Shown one piece after another: positions 12,843-20,886 of a stretch of DNA of 64,000 bases. The stretch comes from Halorussus aquaticus (lineage in GTDB: Archaea; Halobacteriota; Halobacteria; Halobacteriales; Haladaptataceae): assembly GCF_024218795.1 (NCBI RefSeq), contig NZ_CP100400.1, positions 1,116,001 to 1,180,000 of the forward strand. Reading direction: 5' to 3'. The notes under the pieces are model-generated. The model had not been told where the DNA came from. It made no database searches and saw only the letters and a list, made by a program, of their open reading frames with translations. The translations under genes and the position numbers were made by a program. Within the stretch, counting starts at the first letter, position 1, and each line of letters begins with the position of its first letter.

Positions 12843-14684
12843 GTGGTACTCTCGCTGACGCCGGGCATCGCTGTCGTCTTTCTCGTCATCCTCGTAGCGC
12901 TGGTGCTGTTCGCCACCGAACCCGTCCCCATCGACATCACCGCTATCGGCATCATGGTGGCGCTGATGGTGCTGGAACCGTGGACGCGGGTCTCGCCCGC
13001 GGAAGGCGTCTCGGGGTTCGCCAGTTCCGCGACTATCACCGTCCTCGCGATGTTCATCTTGAGTTACGGCGTCCAACGGACCGGGGTCGTCCAGATTCTG
13101 GGCCGGAAGATAGCGGCGTTCACGAAAGACGACGAGACCCGGCAACTCGGCGCGACCATCGGCGTCGTCGGTTCCATCTCGGGGTTCATCAACAACACCG
13201 CGGCGGTCGCCATCCTCATGCCGATGGTGACTGACCTCGCCCACGAGGGCAACACCTCTCCCTCGAAACTGCTGCTCCCGCTCTCGTACGCCTCGATGTT
13301 CGGCGGGACGCTCACGCTCATCGGGACTTCGACCAACATCCTCGCCAGCGACCTCGCGGCCCGCCTCGGCGAGCAGAACCCGGCGGCGTTCGGCGATCTC
13401 CACGCCTTCTCGATGTTCGAGTTCACCTCGCTCGGCGTCCTCGTCTCGATAGTCGGCACGGCGTACCTGATGACCCTCGGTCGGTGGCTCACGCCCGCTC
13501 GCATCCCGCCGGAGGACGACCTCACCGAGGAGTTCGAGTTGGAGGAGTACCTGACCGAAGTGGTCGTCCGCGGCGACTCGCCGCTGGTCGGTCGGACCGT
13601 CGGGGACGCGCTCGCCGACATCGACTTCGACGTGGACCTCGTCCAACTCGTCCGCGGCGGGCAGTCGTTCGCCGAACCGCTCGGTCCCAAGGAGATTCAG
13701 GCCGACGACATCTTCGCGGTCCGGACCGACCGCGACACGCTCCTCGACCTCATCGACGCCGAGGGGTTGGCGCTGGTCCCGAACGTCGACGTGACCGAGG
13801 AGGAACTCGAAACCGCGAACGAGGAACGGAATCTGGTGGAGGTAGTCGTCGCGCCCCGGTCGTCGCTGATGGGTAAGACGCTCGCGACTGCGAACTTCCG
13901 CGAGCGCTACGACGCGACGGTCCTCGCGCTCCGGCGCGGTCCCGAGTTCATCCGCAAGCGCATGGACCACGCCGAGTTGCAGGTCGGCGACACCCTGCTC
14001 GTCTACGCGACGCCCGACAGCATCTCGCGTCTGAACGTCAACCGCGACTTCATCGTGGCCCAAGAGGTCGAACGACCCGATTACCGGGAATCGAAGATTC
14101 CGCTCGCGGTGGGTATCGTCGCGGCCGTGGTCGCGCTGGCCGCCCTCGACGTGCTCCCCATCATGGTCTCGGCGCTCGCGGGCGCGCTGGTGATGGTCGT
14201 GACGGGCGTCCTCGAACCGCCGGAGGTCTACGACGCCGTGGAGTGGGAGGTCATCTTCCTGCTCGCGGGCGTCATCCCGCTCGGCATCGCCATGGAGGAG
14301 ACCGGCGCGGCCAACCTGATCGCCGACCTGCTCGTGCTGTCGGCCGACTTCTTCCCGCCGATAGCGGTCCTCGGCCTGTTCTACGTCGTGACGGCGGTGT
14401 TGACGAACATCGTCAGCAACAACGCCAGCGTCGTGCTGATGATTCCGGTGGCCGCGGAGGCGGCCGTCCAACTCGACGCCAACGCCTTCGCGTTCGTCCT
14501 CGCGGTCACGTTCGCGGCTTCGACGGCGTTCATGACGCCGGTCGGCTACCAGACGAATCTCTTCGTCTACGGGCCGGGCGGGTACAAGTTCACCGACTAC
14601 GTTCGGGTGGGCGCACCCCTCCAAATCCTGTTCGCTATCACCACGACGCTCGGTATCGCCGCGATATGGGGCGTGACGCCGTGA
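12843..14684 (+). CDS. SLC13 family permease with two central RCK_C (TrkA-C) domains
   Basis: 613 residues from the GTG at 12843; a TTG four codons upstream at 12831 is the alternative. About 5 membrane segments precede and 6 follow a soluble middle section (residues about 230-400) holding two RCK_C-like domains: LVGRTVGDALADIDFDVDL and LMGKTLATANFRERYDATV. The permease repeats carry FINNTAAVAILMP with LIGTSTN, and IVSNNASVVLMIP with MTPVGYQTN, typical of DASS/SLC13 carriers for dicarboxylates, sulfate or similar anions. The soluble domains probably bind a ligand that regulates transport. The substrate is unknown. Confidence 0.92.
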   Translation: MVLSLTPGIAVVFLVILVALVLFATEPVPIDITAIGIMVALMVLEPWTRVSPAEGVSGFASSATITVLAMFILSYGVQRTGVVQILGRKIAAFTKDDETRQLGATIGVVGSISGFINNTAAVAILMPMVTDLAHEGNTSPSKLLLPLSYASMFGGTLTLIGTSTNILASDLAARLGEQNPAAFGDLHAFSMFEFTSLGVLVSIVGTAYLMTLGRWLTPARIPPEDDLTEEFELEEYLTEVVVRGDSPLVGRTVGDALADIDFDVDLVQLVRGGQSFAEPLGPKEIQADDIFAVRTDRDTLLDLIDAEGLALVPNVDVTEEELETANEERNLVEVVVAPRSSLMGKTLATANFRERYDATVLALRRGPEFIRKRMDHAELQVGDTLLVYATPDSISRLNVNRDFIVAQEVERPDYRESKIPLAVGIVAAVVALAALDVLPIMVSALAGALVMVVTGVLEPPEVYDAVEWEVIFLLAGVIPLGIAMEETGAANLIADLLVLSADFFPPIAVLGLFYVVTAVLTNIVSNNASVVLMIPVAAEAAVQLDANAFAFVLAVTFAASTAFMTPVGYQTNLFVYGPGGYKFTDYVRVGAPLQILFAITTTLGIAAIWGVTP

Positions 14685-14716
14685 CGTATCTGGGACGACA
14701 CGCCACAAACGAAATC

Positions 14717-14725
14717 CTTTACATA
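14717..14725 (+). promoter_or_regulatory. TATA element of tRNA-Pro
   Basis: CTTTACATA centred about 29 nt upstream of the first base of the tRNA, at the expected distance for an archaeal TATA box. Confidence 0.5.
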
Positions 14726-14749
14726 CACTGGCGCGCTACTAACTGGTGC

Positions 14750-14822
14750 GGGACCGTGGGGTAGCTTGGTATCCTTTCGGCCTTGGGTGCCGATAACCCC
14801 GGTTCAAATCCGGGCGGTCCCA
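14750..14822 (+). tRNA. tRNA-Pro (anticodon UGG)
   Basis: 73 nt fold as a cloverleaf. The acceptor stem GGGACCG pairs with CGGTCCC, with discriminator A. The D arm contains GGGGTAGCTTGGTATCC. The anticodon stem TCGGC/GCCGA holds the loop CTTGGGT, giving anticodon TGG. The T arm is CCCGG-TTCAAAT-CCGGG. CCA is not encoded. The stretch 14823-15088 after it shows no convincing gene. Confidence 0.96.
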
Positions 14823-15088
14823 TGCCGTCTAAACACGACTGTTTTGCGGAAATTTCGATACTGTGAACACCTGATGCTGGCAGTGTGGAGTACTCCGGAT
14901 AGAGCAATAGCCGCCGCTCGTGGTCTTTCAACAGACGGAGTAGGTCAGTCAGCGGTGACCACACGTGGAAACCACGCGGGCTGAAAGGTACTGCTGACCG
15001 TGCCGTCTACGTGTCCATTTCGCGTATCGACACAAAACACCTCCGATCCGCGGATTCGGAGTCGGGCCGCGGCCGCGACTACTCCGCT

Positions 15089-15217
15089 TCAGTCGGCACC
15101 CTGCACCCGAACCCATCCGCACTGCTCGCAGGTCTCGATTCCGGTGCGGAATCGGACCGCGGCGTCGCACTGCGGGCAGGGCGGCCGAGACCCGTCGGCG
15201 GACTCACTCGTCGTCAT
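15089..15217 (-). CDS. Zinc-ribbon micro-protein (42 aa, HVO_2753-like)
   Basis: Frame MTTSESADGSRPPCPQCDAA... ending CEQCGWVRVQGAD. The two CxxC pairs (CPQC and CEQC, separated by 12 residues) form a likely zinc knuckle, as in the small haloarchaeal two-CPxCG-motif proteins. Its start lies inside the last codons of the aldehyde dehydrogenase gene (14-nt overlap, same strand), so it is probably translated from the same transcript. Confidence 0.75.
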   Translation of the reverse strand: MTTSESADGSRPPCPQCDAAVRFRTGIETCEQCGWVRVQGAD

Positions 15218-16727
15218 CGGTCGTGACCTCGGCCGAGAGACCTTGCGCCATCTCGATGTCCGTGCTGTTGTTCAGCGTCCACGCGGTCCGGTCGGTGACG
15301 GCTTCGATGACCTCGCGGGCGCTGGGGTAGCCGTTGCCGGACTTCTTGACGCCGCCGAACGGCAGTTGGACCTCCGCGCCGATGCACGGCAGGTTGCCGT
15401 ACGCGAGACCGACTTCGGCGTGGTCGCGGTAGTAGTTTATCTGCCGGTAGTTCTCCGAGATGACCGCCCCCGCCAGTCCGTACTCCGTGTCGTTCTGGAT
15501 TTCGACGGCGCGTTCGATACCGCCCTCGTACTCGAGGAGCGCGACGTGCGGGCCGAACACCTCCTCGTGGGTGCAACGCAGGTCGGCGTCGGGGTCCGCC
15601 TCGTAGACGAACGGACCGACCCAGTGGCCGTCCTCGTGGCCGTCGGGAATCTCGTCGGCGTCGAGGTCCGTCCTATCGACGAGGACGTTCACGCCCTCCT
15701 CTCTCGCGAGTTCGTTGTAGTTCGCCACCTTCTGGCGGTGGGCCGCCTCGACCAGCGGCCCCATGAAGGTGTCCTCGTCTAGCGGGTCGCCGACCGCGAC
15801 TCGGGAGGCGGCCTCGACGAAACGGTCCTTGAACTCGTCGTACACGTCCGTGTGGACGACGAGGCGCTCGCTGGAGACGCAGCGCTGGCCCGTCGTCTTG
15901 AACGAGGACATCACCGCGCTGTGGACTGCGACGTCGAGGTCCGCCTCGTCGGTGACGACGACGGCGTTCTTCCCGCCCATCTCGCACGCCACCCGCTTGC
16001 CGGGGTCGGCGGCGACCGACTCCCCGATGCTGTGGCCGACCTCCGCCGACCCGGTGAACAGCACCGTGTCCACGTCGTCGGACTCGACGATGGCGTTGCC
16101 GACGTCGCCGAAGCCCTGTACCATGTTGAAGACGCCGTCCGGGAGACCCGCCTCGGCGAACAGTTCCGCGACGACGTGGGCGCACTCGGGCGTCTGCTCG
16201 GCGGGTTTGAACACGACGGTGTTGCCCTCGACCAGCGCGACCGCCATGTGCCAGTACGGAATCGCGACCGGGAAGTTCCACGGCGTGATGCACCCCGTGA
16301 CGCCGCGGGGCTTCCGGCGCATGTAGGCGTCCTTCGCGGCGATTTCCGACGGGACGATGTCGCCCTTGGGGTGGCGGGCGTCGCCCGCGGCCCACTCGAC
16401 CATGTGGGCGGCCTCGACCACGTCGGCGCGCCCCTCCGAAATCTCCTTGCCGCACTCTTGGCTCACGATTCTGCCGAGTTCGTCCGTTCGCTCCTTGAGC
16501 GCGTGATACACGTCCCAGAGGTACTCCGCGCGGTCGATGCGGGAGAGTTCGCGCCACTCCTCGAACGCCTCGTCGGCGGCCTCGACGGCGCGTTCTACGT
16601 CCCCGGGCGTTCCGTGGTAGAACTCGCCGAGCGCTTCGCCGGTCGCGGGGTTCTGACTCGTGAACGTGTCGGAACTCTCGCCGGTGACCCATTCGCCGTC
16701 GATGTAGTGTCGGTGTGCGTCTGCCAT
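15204..16727 (-). CDS. Aldehyde dehydrogenase family protein, probable 1-pyrroline-5-carboxylate dehydrogenase
   Basis: 507 residues from the ATG at 16725-16727. The NAD fold segment is ITPWNFPVAIP, the catalytic Glu lies in CEMGGKN and the catalytic Cys in GQRCVSSER; a second glutamate block is EEVFGPHVAL. The family oxidises aldehydes to acids with NAD(P). With the proline dehydrogenase gene only about 1 kb away, and an HTH regulator between them, the likely step is glutamate semialdehyde to glutamate, which completes proline breakdown. Other aldehydes cannot be excluded from sequence alone. Confidence 0.9.
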   Translation of the reverse strand: MADAHRHYIDGEWVTGESSDTFTSQNPATGEALGEFYHGTPGDVERAVEAADEAFEEWRELSRIDRAEYLWDVYHALKERTDELGRIVSQECGKEISEGRADVVEAAHMVEWAAGDARHPKGDIVPSEIAAKDAYMRRKPRGVTGCITPWNFPVAIPYWHMAVALVEGNTVVFKPAEQTPECAHVVAELFAEAGLPDGVFNMVQGFGDVGNAIVESDDVDTVLFTGSAEVGHSIGESVAADPGKRVACEMGGKNAVVVTDEADLDVAVHSAVMSSFKTTGQRCVSSERLVVHTDVYDEFKDRFVEAASRVAVGDPLDEDTFMGPLVEAAHRQKVANYNELAREEGVNVLVDRTDLDADEIPDGHEDGHWVGPFVYEADPDADLRCTHEEVFGPHVALLEYEGGIERAVEIQNDTEYGLAGAVISENYRQINYYRDHAEVGLAYGNLPCIGAEVQLPFGGVKKSGNGYPSAREVIEAVTDRTAWTLNNSTDIEMAQGLSAEVTTDDDE

Positions 16728-16772
16728 CGGTGTTCGTGGTGTTCGTCTGGTGGGAGAGCGCCAAATTCCCCC

Positions 16773-16788
16773 GCCGACCATGGACGGG
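16773..16788. promoter_or_regulatory. Operator-like site A (degenerate copy)
   Basis: GCCGACCATGGACGGG matches 14 of 16 positions of the perfect palindrome found at 16846 and 18626. It lies 46-61 bp before the aldehyde dehydrogenase ATG, directly upstream of the AT-rich AAATTCC that probably serves as the promoter of that minus-strand gene. Confidence 0.6.
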
Positions 16789-16845
16789 CGAGGCGTCCGG
16801 ACCCGTCGCGTCGCGAGTCCGGTCGACAGTCCCGTCCGACGCGTC

Positions 16846-16861
16846 CCCGACCATGGTCGGG
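16846..16861. promoter_or_regulatory. Operator-like palindrome B
   Basis: Perfect 16-bp palindrome CCCGACCATGGTCGGG, 53-68 bp upstream of the HTH_10 regulator start. The identical 16-mer recurs at 18626-18641 ahead of the ABC transporter. It is a probable binding site for the regulator encoded next to it. Confidence 0.7.
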
Positions 16862-16913
16862 CGCATCCTCGTTGGACCGACACACGCAATAGTGCGTGAG
16901 GCCTATATCAGGG

Positions 16914-17633
16914 ATGACTATCGCGGAACAGATACCGGGAACGAGACTGACGCTCGACTTGTGGCATCCGAACTGCTGGGCCATCGAGGCGACCGAACGG
17001 ACCGGCGGCGGCGTGTTGGCGCACGCGATTTACAACTCCCCGACGACCGAGGACCGACCGTCGTCGGTCAACGGTCTCTTCACGGCCTTCGGCGAGACGG
17101 AGGCAGAGGTCGAACGCCTCTTCGACGCCATCCGCGCGTCCGACCGCGCCGGGGAACTGCTGGAACTGCAGGAGCGCTTCGGCCGCGCGCGCAACGCGCC
17201 GGGCAACGTGGTCCGGGAGTTCTTCTTGGAGTACGACCCCGACGACATGGTCTGTCCCACGTTACTGGAGAACGGATTCGTCCACAGCGCGCCGGTCCGA
17301 ATCGAGAACGGCAGGGAGGAGTGGCACGTCGGGTTCGCGGGCGAACGGTCCGGCATCGAGGACGCGCTGCAGACCGTCCGCGAGCAGGCGGGCGCCGAGG
17401 TGAGCATCGACTCCATCACGGCCGCCGACGCCAACGGCCGGTCCCCGCGCGACCAGCGACTCGACACGCTCACGACTACCCAGCGGAAGGTCTTCGAGCA
17501 CGCCCGCGAGACGGGGTACTACGAGTGGCCCCGCGGGACCTCGACCCGCGAACTGGCCGACGACCTCGACGTCTCGAAGACGACGCTGCTCGAACACCTC
17601 CGGAAAGCCGAGTCGAAACTTCTCGACCCGTAG
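16914..17633 (+). CDS. HTH_10 (bacterio-opsin activator-type) regulator, probable proline-utilisation regulator
   Basis: 239 residues from the ATG at 16914; an in-frame GTG lies at 16896. Residues 1-170 form an effector/sensor region of the Bat type. The C-terminal 50 residues (LTTTQRKVFEHARETGYYEWPRGTSTRELADDLDVSKTTLLEHLRKAESKLL) are the HTH_10 DNA-binding domain. The gene sits between the aldehyde dehydrogenase (divergent) and proline dehydrogenase (convergent). By position it should control proline catabolism. A 6-bp inverted repeat CACGCA-ATAG-TGCGTG (16883-16898) just before the start may be an extra site. Confidence 0.88.
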   Translation: MTIAEQIPGTRLTLDLWHPNCWAIEATERTGGGVLAHAIYNSPTTEDRPSSVNGLFTAFGETEAEVERLFDAIRASDRAGELLELQERFGRARNAPGNVVREFFLEYDPDDMVCPTLLENGFVHSAPVRIENGREEWHVGFAGERSGIEDALQTVREQAGAEVSIDSITAADANGRSPRDQRLDTLTTTQRKVFEHARETGYYEWPRGTSTRELADDLDVSKTTLLEHLRKAESKLLDP

Positions 17634-17660
17634 CCTCCTCTAGATACCCCCGACCACAGT

Positions 17661-18488
17661 TCAGCGCCCGACGATGGCCCGCAGCGCGAACAGCGCGTTC
17701 GATTTCCGCTCGCGGATGCGGCGGTAGAAGTAGGAGAACCACTTGCTCCCGTAGGGGACGTACTGGTAGACCTCGACGTCCTCGGCGAGGTCGAACTGCG
17801 CCCGCTCGCGGACGCCCATCAGCATCTGCACCTCGTAGGGCGTCCCGTGTTCGTCGTGGAGTTCTCGCGCGAGGTCTATCATCGCGGGGTCGTGACTGCC
17901 GACGGCGACGCCGTCGTCGAACTCGCGGAACATGAACGAGAGGAGGTCTCGGTACGACTCGTCCACGCGCGCTTTCTTCTTGTAGGCGATTTCCGCCGAC
18001 TCGTCGTACGCGCCCTTGACGAGGCGCACCTTGCCCGGCACGTCGGCGAGTCGTTCGAGGTCGTCGCGGGTCCGCTTCAGATTCGCCTGCACGCAGACGC
18101 CGACGCGGCCGTCCGTCTCGCGGGCGTGTCGTTCGAAAGCGTCCAGCGTCACGTCCGTCGTCTCGTGGTCCTCCATGTCTATCCAGACGAAGCAGTCGGC
18201 GGCGTCCACGATTCGCGCGAGGTTCTCCCGGAAGACGGAGTCGCCGACGCCGAGTCCGATCTGGCTCGGCTTGACGGAGATGCAGGCGTCGGACCCCCGG
18301 TCGGCGATGGCCGCCGCGAGTTCGACGTACGCGTCGGCGTCGGCGTCCGCGGGCGGGCGGTCCTCGTAGTGTTCGCCGAGCAGATTCAGGATGGCCGCCA
18401 CGCCTCGGTCGTTCACGCCGTCCACGTGGGTCAGCGCCGACTCGGGCGTCTCGCCTGCGACGAAGTCGTTGGCAATCGGTGGTATCAC
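17661..18488 (-). CDS. Proline dehydrogenase family protein
   Basis: 275 residues from the GTG at 18486-18488, chosen because family members begin MIPPIA..FVAGET. The PRODH barrel blocks are present: ISVKPSQIGLG, FVWIDMEDHETTDVTLD, VRLVKGAYDE, GSHDPAMI, YEVQMLMGV, then VPYG..WFSYFYRRIRER, which carries the substrate-binding RRxxER motif. The enzyme oxidises proline to pyrroline-5-carboxylate using FAD and feeds the aldehyde dehydrogenase encoded nearby. Confidence 0.93.
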   Translation of the reverse strand: MIPPIANDFVAGETPESALTHVDGVNDRGVAAILNLLGEHYEDRPPADADADAYVELAAAIADRGSDACISVKPSQIGLGVGDSVFRENLARIVDAADCFVWIDMEDHETTDVTLDAFERHARETDGRVGVCVQANLKRTRDDLERLADVPGKVRLVKGAYDESAEIAYKKKARVDESYRDLLSFMFREFDDGVAVGSHDPAMIDLARELHDEHGTPYEVQMLMGVRERAQFDLAEDVEVYQYVPYGSKWFSYFYRRIRERKSNALFALRAIVGR

Positions 18489-18524
18489 GACGCACACTAG
18501 AGACGCGACCCACCTATACGGGAA

Positions 18525-18533
18525 CCCGACCAT
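18525..18533. promoter_or_regulatory. Operator half-site upstream of proline dehydrogenase
   Basis: CCCGACCAT, one complete half of the 16-bp palindrome including its centre, lies 37-45 bp before the GTG start of the proline dehydrogenase gene. The second half is not conserved here (AAGTTAC follows). Confidence 0.45.
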
Positions 18534-18624
18534 AAGTTACAGCGAACGGCCGGTGAGTATAAGTGCTAGTCCCGTGAATACACGAAAACAGCGTTTTCGC
18601 GACTTTCAGTTGCTCTACCGGGAT

Positions 18625-18642
18625 GCCCGACCATGGTCGGGC
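18625..18642. promoter_or_regulatory. Operator-like palindrome C ahead of the ABC transporter
   Basis: GCCCGACCATGGTCGGGC is a perfect 18-bp palindrome with the same 16-bp core as site B. It lies 41-58 bp upstream of the substrate-binding protein start, tying the transporter operon to the proline genes. Confidence 0.7.
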
Positions 18643-18682
18643 CGGGGTTAACCCCCTCGTGGTACAACTCCACATAGACGTA

Positions 18683-19981
18683 ATGTCACGAAACATCGTG
18701 GATATCATCGACCGGCGGACGCTGCTGAAGGCCGCGGGCGGCGCGGGCGTCACCGCGTTGGCCGGTTGCGTGAGTTCGACGGACGACGGGTCCGAGGAGA
18801 CGACGGAGACCGAAACCGACGGGACGACCGAAACCGACGGGACGACCGAAAGCGGAAGCAACGGCGGCCCCTACGCCATCGGGATGGTGGATTCGCTCAC
18901 CGGTTCGCTGTCGGCGTTCGGCGAGCGCAATCAGCGCGGGAAGGACCTCGCACTGAAGCGAGTGAACGACGTGGGCATCAACGGACGAGACCTCAAGATA
19001 ATCGTCGAGGACTCCGAGTCGGAGAGTCAGGGCGGCGTCTCGGCCGCCCAGAAGCTGGTGAACCAGAATCAGGTCCCCTTCCTCATCGGGTCCGTCGGGT
19101 CCGGCGTCTCGCTGGCCATCTACGAGAGCGTCGTTCAGGGCACCGACGTCGTCCAACTGAGCCAGAACTCCACGGGACTGAGTCTCACCGACTTCCCCGG
19201 TCTGCTCCGGATGTCGCCGACCGGTCGCACCCAATCGACCGCGCTGTCGAACATCATCGCGGACGACGGCTACGACGAAGTCGCCGTCACCTACGTCAAC
19301 AACGACTACGGGCAGAGCCTCGCCGACGCGTTCGAGCAGTCCTACGACGGCGAGATAGCCTACAAGAACCCCCACGACCAGAAGCAGCAGTCCTACTCGG
19401 GCGTCGTCTCGGAGATGAACAGTTCCGGTGCCGACGCGTGGCTGTTCATCACCTATCAGGCGGAGTTCGCCACGATGGTGAACGAGGCCTACTCCAGCGG
19501 CTACGAGGCGCAGTTCTACGGTGCCGACTCCGTCTCGGGCGACAACGTCCTCGAGAACACCCCGAAAGGGAGCATGGACGGCATGAAAATCGTGGTGCCG
19601 TCGGCCCCGGTTGACCAGGACAACTACAAGGAGTTCGCCAGCGCGTTCAAAGAGGAGTACGGCGAGGAACCGACCGCGTGGTCGGCCTACGCCTACGACT
19701 GCGTCGTCACGGCAGCCCTGTCGATTCAGGCCGCCGACGAGTTCACCGGCAAGGCGCTCCAGAAGACCGTCCGCGAGGTGACTCGGCCGGAGGGCCAGAA
19801 GGTGACCTCCTTCGAGGCCGCGAGCAAGATTCTCTCCGACGGCGGTGGCGTGGATGACGTGGACTATCAGGGCGTCAGCGGTCCCATCGACTTCGACGAG
19901 AACGGCGACCCCGTGGGCTATCTCCAGATTCTCACCGTCGAGAACCACGACTACGTCGGAACCGGCTTCATCGAGTCGTAA
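18683..19981 (+). CDS. ABC transporter substrate-binding lipoprotein (branched-chain amino acid/amide type)
   Basis: 432 residues. The N-terminus has the Tat signature DRRTLLKAAGG and a lipobox ALAGC, followed by an acidic Thr/Glu spacer, so the protein is exported folded and lipid-anchored. The rest is a periplasmic-binding type I fold (YAIGMVDSLTGSLSAFGERNQRGKDLAL...), as in LivJ. It is the first gene of a five-gene operon. Controlled with the proline genes by the shared palindrome, it may bind proline or another amino acid. Confidence 0.92.
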   Translation: MSRNIVDIIDRRTLLKAAGGAGVTALAGCVSSTDDGSEETTETETDGTTETDGTTESGSNGGPYAIGMVDSLTGSLSAFGERNQRGKDLALKRVNDVGINGRDLKIIVEDSESESQGGVSAAQKLVNQNQVPFLIGSVGSGVSLAIYESVVQGTDVVQLSQNSTGLSLTDFPGLLRMSPTGRTQSTALSNIIADDGYDEVAVTYVNNDYGQSLADAFEQSYDGEIAYKNPHDQKQQSYSGVVSEMNSSGADAWLFITYQAEFATMVNEAYSSGYEAQFYGADSVSGDNVLENTPKGSMDGMKIVVPSAPVDQDNYKEFASAFKEEYGEEPTAWSAYAYDCVVTAALSIQAADEFTGKALQKTVREVTRPEGQKVTSFEAASKILSDGGGVDDVDYQGVSGPIDFDENGDPVGYLQILTVENHDYVGTGFIES

Positions 19982-19988
19982 GCACCCA

Positions 19989-20885
19989 ATGGCCCTTCTA
20001 GAACACTTCGTCAACGGGCTGATATTCAGCAGCATCATCGTCCTCGGGAGTATCGGGCTGTCGCTCGTCTACAGCATCGCCGACTTCGCGAACTTCGCCC
20101 ACGGCGACACGATGACCATCGGGGCGTACTCGGCGCTGGTCACCTTCGGGGCCGTCGGCGGCCTCGGCGGAGCCGTGTTCGGACTTCCGCTGGGCTTCTT
20201 CGTCGCGCTGCTGGTCGGTATCGCCGTGGCGGCAGTCGTCGCCGTCGTCACCGAGAAGGTCGTCTACGAACCGCTCGACGTCGGCTCCATCGGACTGCTG
20301 ATAACGTCCATCGGCGTCGCCTTCGTCTACCGCGCGGTGATTCAGATGGGGTTCGGCGCGGACTTCACCCGGTACGACATCCGACCGCTCCGGCCCATCG
20401 AGTGGCTCGTCCCCTACGGAATCCGCGTCACCCAACACGACGTGGCAATCGCCGTCTCGGCGCTCGTGCTGGTGAGCGGGCTTCACGTCCTGCTCCAGCA
20501 CAGCGACCTCGGTCGGAAGATGCGCGCGATGGCGGACAACCCCGACCTCGCCCGCGTGAGCGGTATCCGCACCGACCGCATCAAACTGTGGACGTGGATT
20601 ATCGGCGCCGGACTAGCCGGTGCTGGCGGCGTGTTCCTCGGTCTCTACAACCAGCTCGCGCCGCGGATGGGGTTCGACCTGCTGCTGCTCATCTTCGCGG
20701 CAGTCATCCTCGGCGGTATCGGCTCCGTCTACGGGGCGATGCTCGGCGGACTCCTCATCGGCATGATAAACCAGTTGACGCCGGTGCTTCCCGTCGGCAT
20801 CGAGTACGCCAACGCCATCGCGTTCGTCATCATGGTGGCCGTGCTGCTCGTCCGTCCCAACGGAATCGCACAGGAGGCGACCTGA
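19989..20885 (+). CDS. Branched-chain amino acid-type ABC permease, LivH family
   Basis: 298 residues, ATG 7 nt after the preceding stop. Eight or so hydrophobic helices and the LivH blocks ADFANFAHGDTMTIGAY, GLLITSIGVAFVYRA and the cytoplasmic loop RAMADNPDLARVSGI, which contacts the ATPases, are visible. It forms the membrane channel with the LivM-type partner that follows one base later. Confidence 0.92.
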   Translation: MALLEHFVNGLIFSSIIVLGSIGLSLVYSIADFANFAHGDTMTIGAYSALVTFGAVGGLGGAVFGLPLGFFVALLVGIAVAAVVAVVTEKVVYEPLDVGSIGLLITSIGVAFVYRAVIQMGFGADFTRYDIRPLRPIEWLVPYGIRVTQHDVAIAVSALVLVSGLHVLLQHSDLGRKMRAMADNPDLARVSGIRTDRIKLWTWIIGAGLAGAGGVFLGLYNQLAPRMGFDLLLLIFAAVILGGIGSVYGAMLGGLLIGMINQLTPVLPVGIEYANAIAFVIMVAVLLVRPNGIAQEAT

Positions 20886-20886
20886 G

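Noticed and set aside
14719-14964. Minus-strand frame containing GPPGFEPGLSAPKAE
   Set aside because: This peptide is the antisense translation of tRNA-Pro, a common false gene call.
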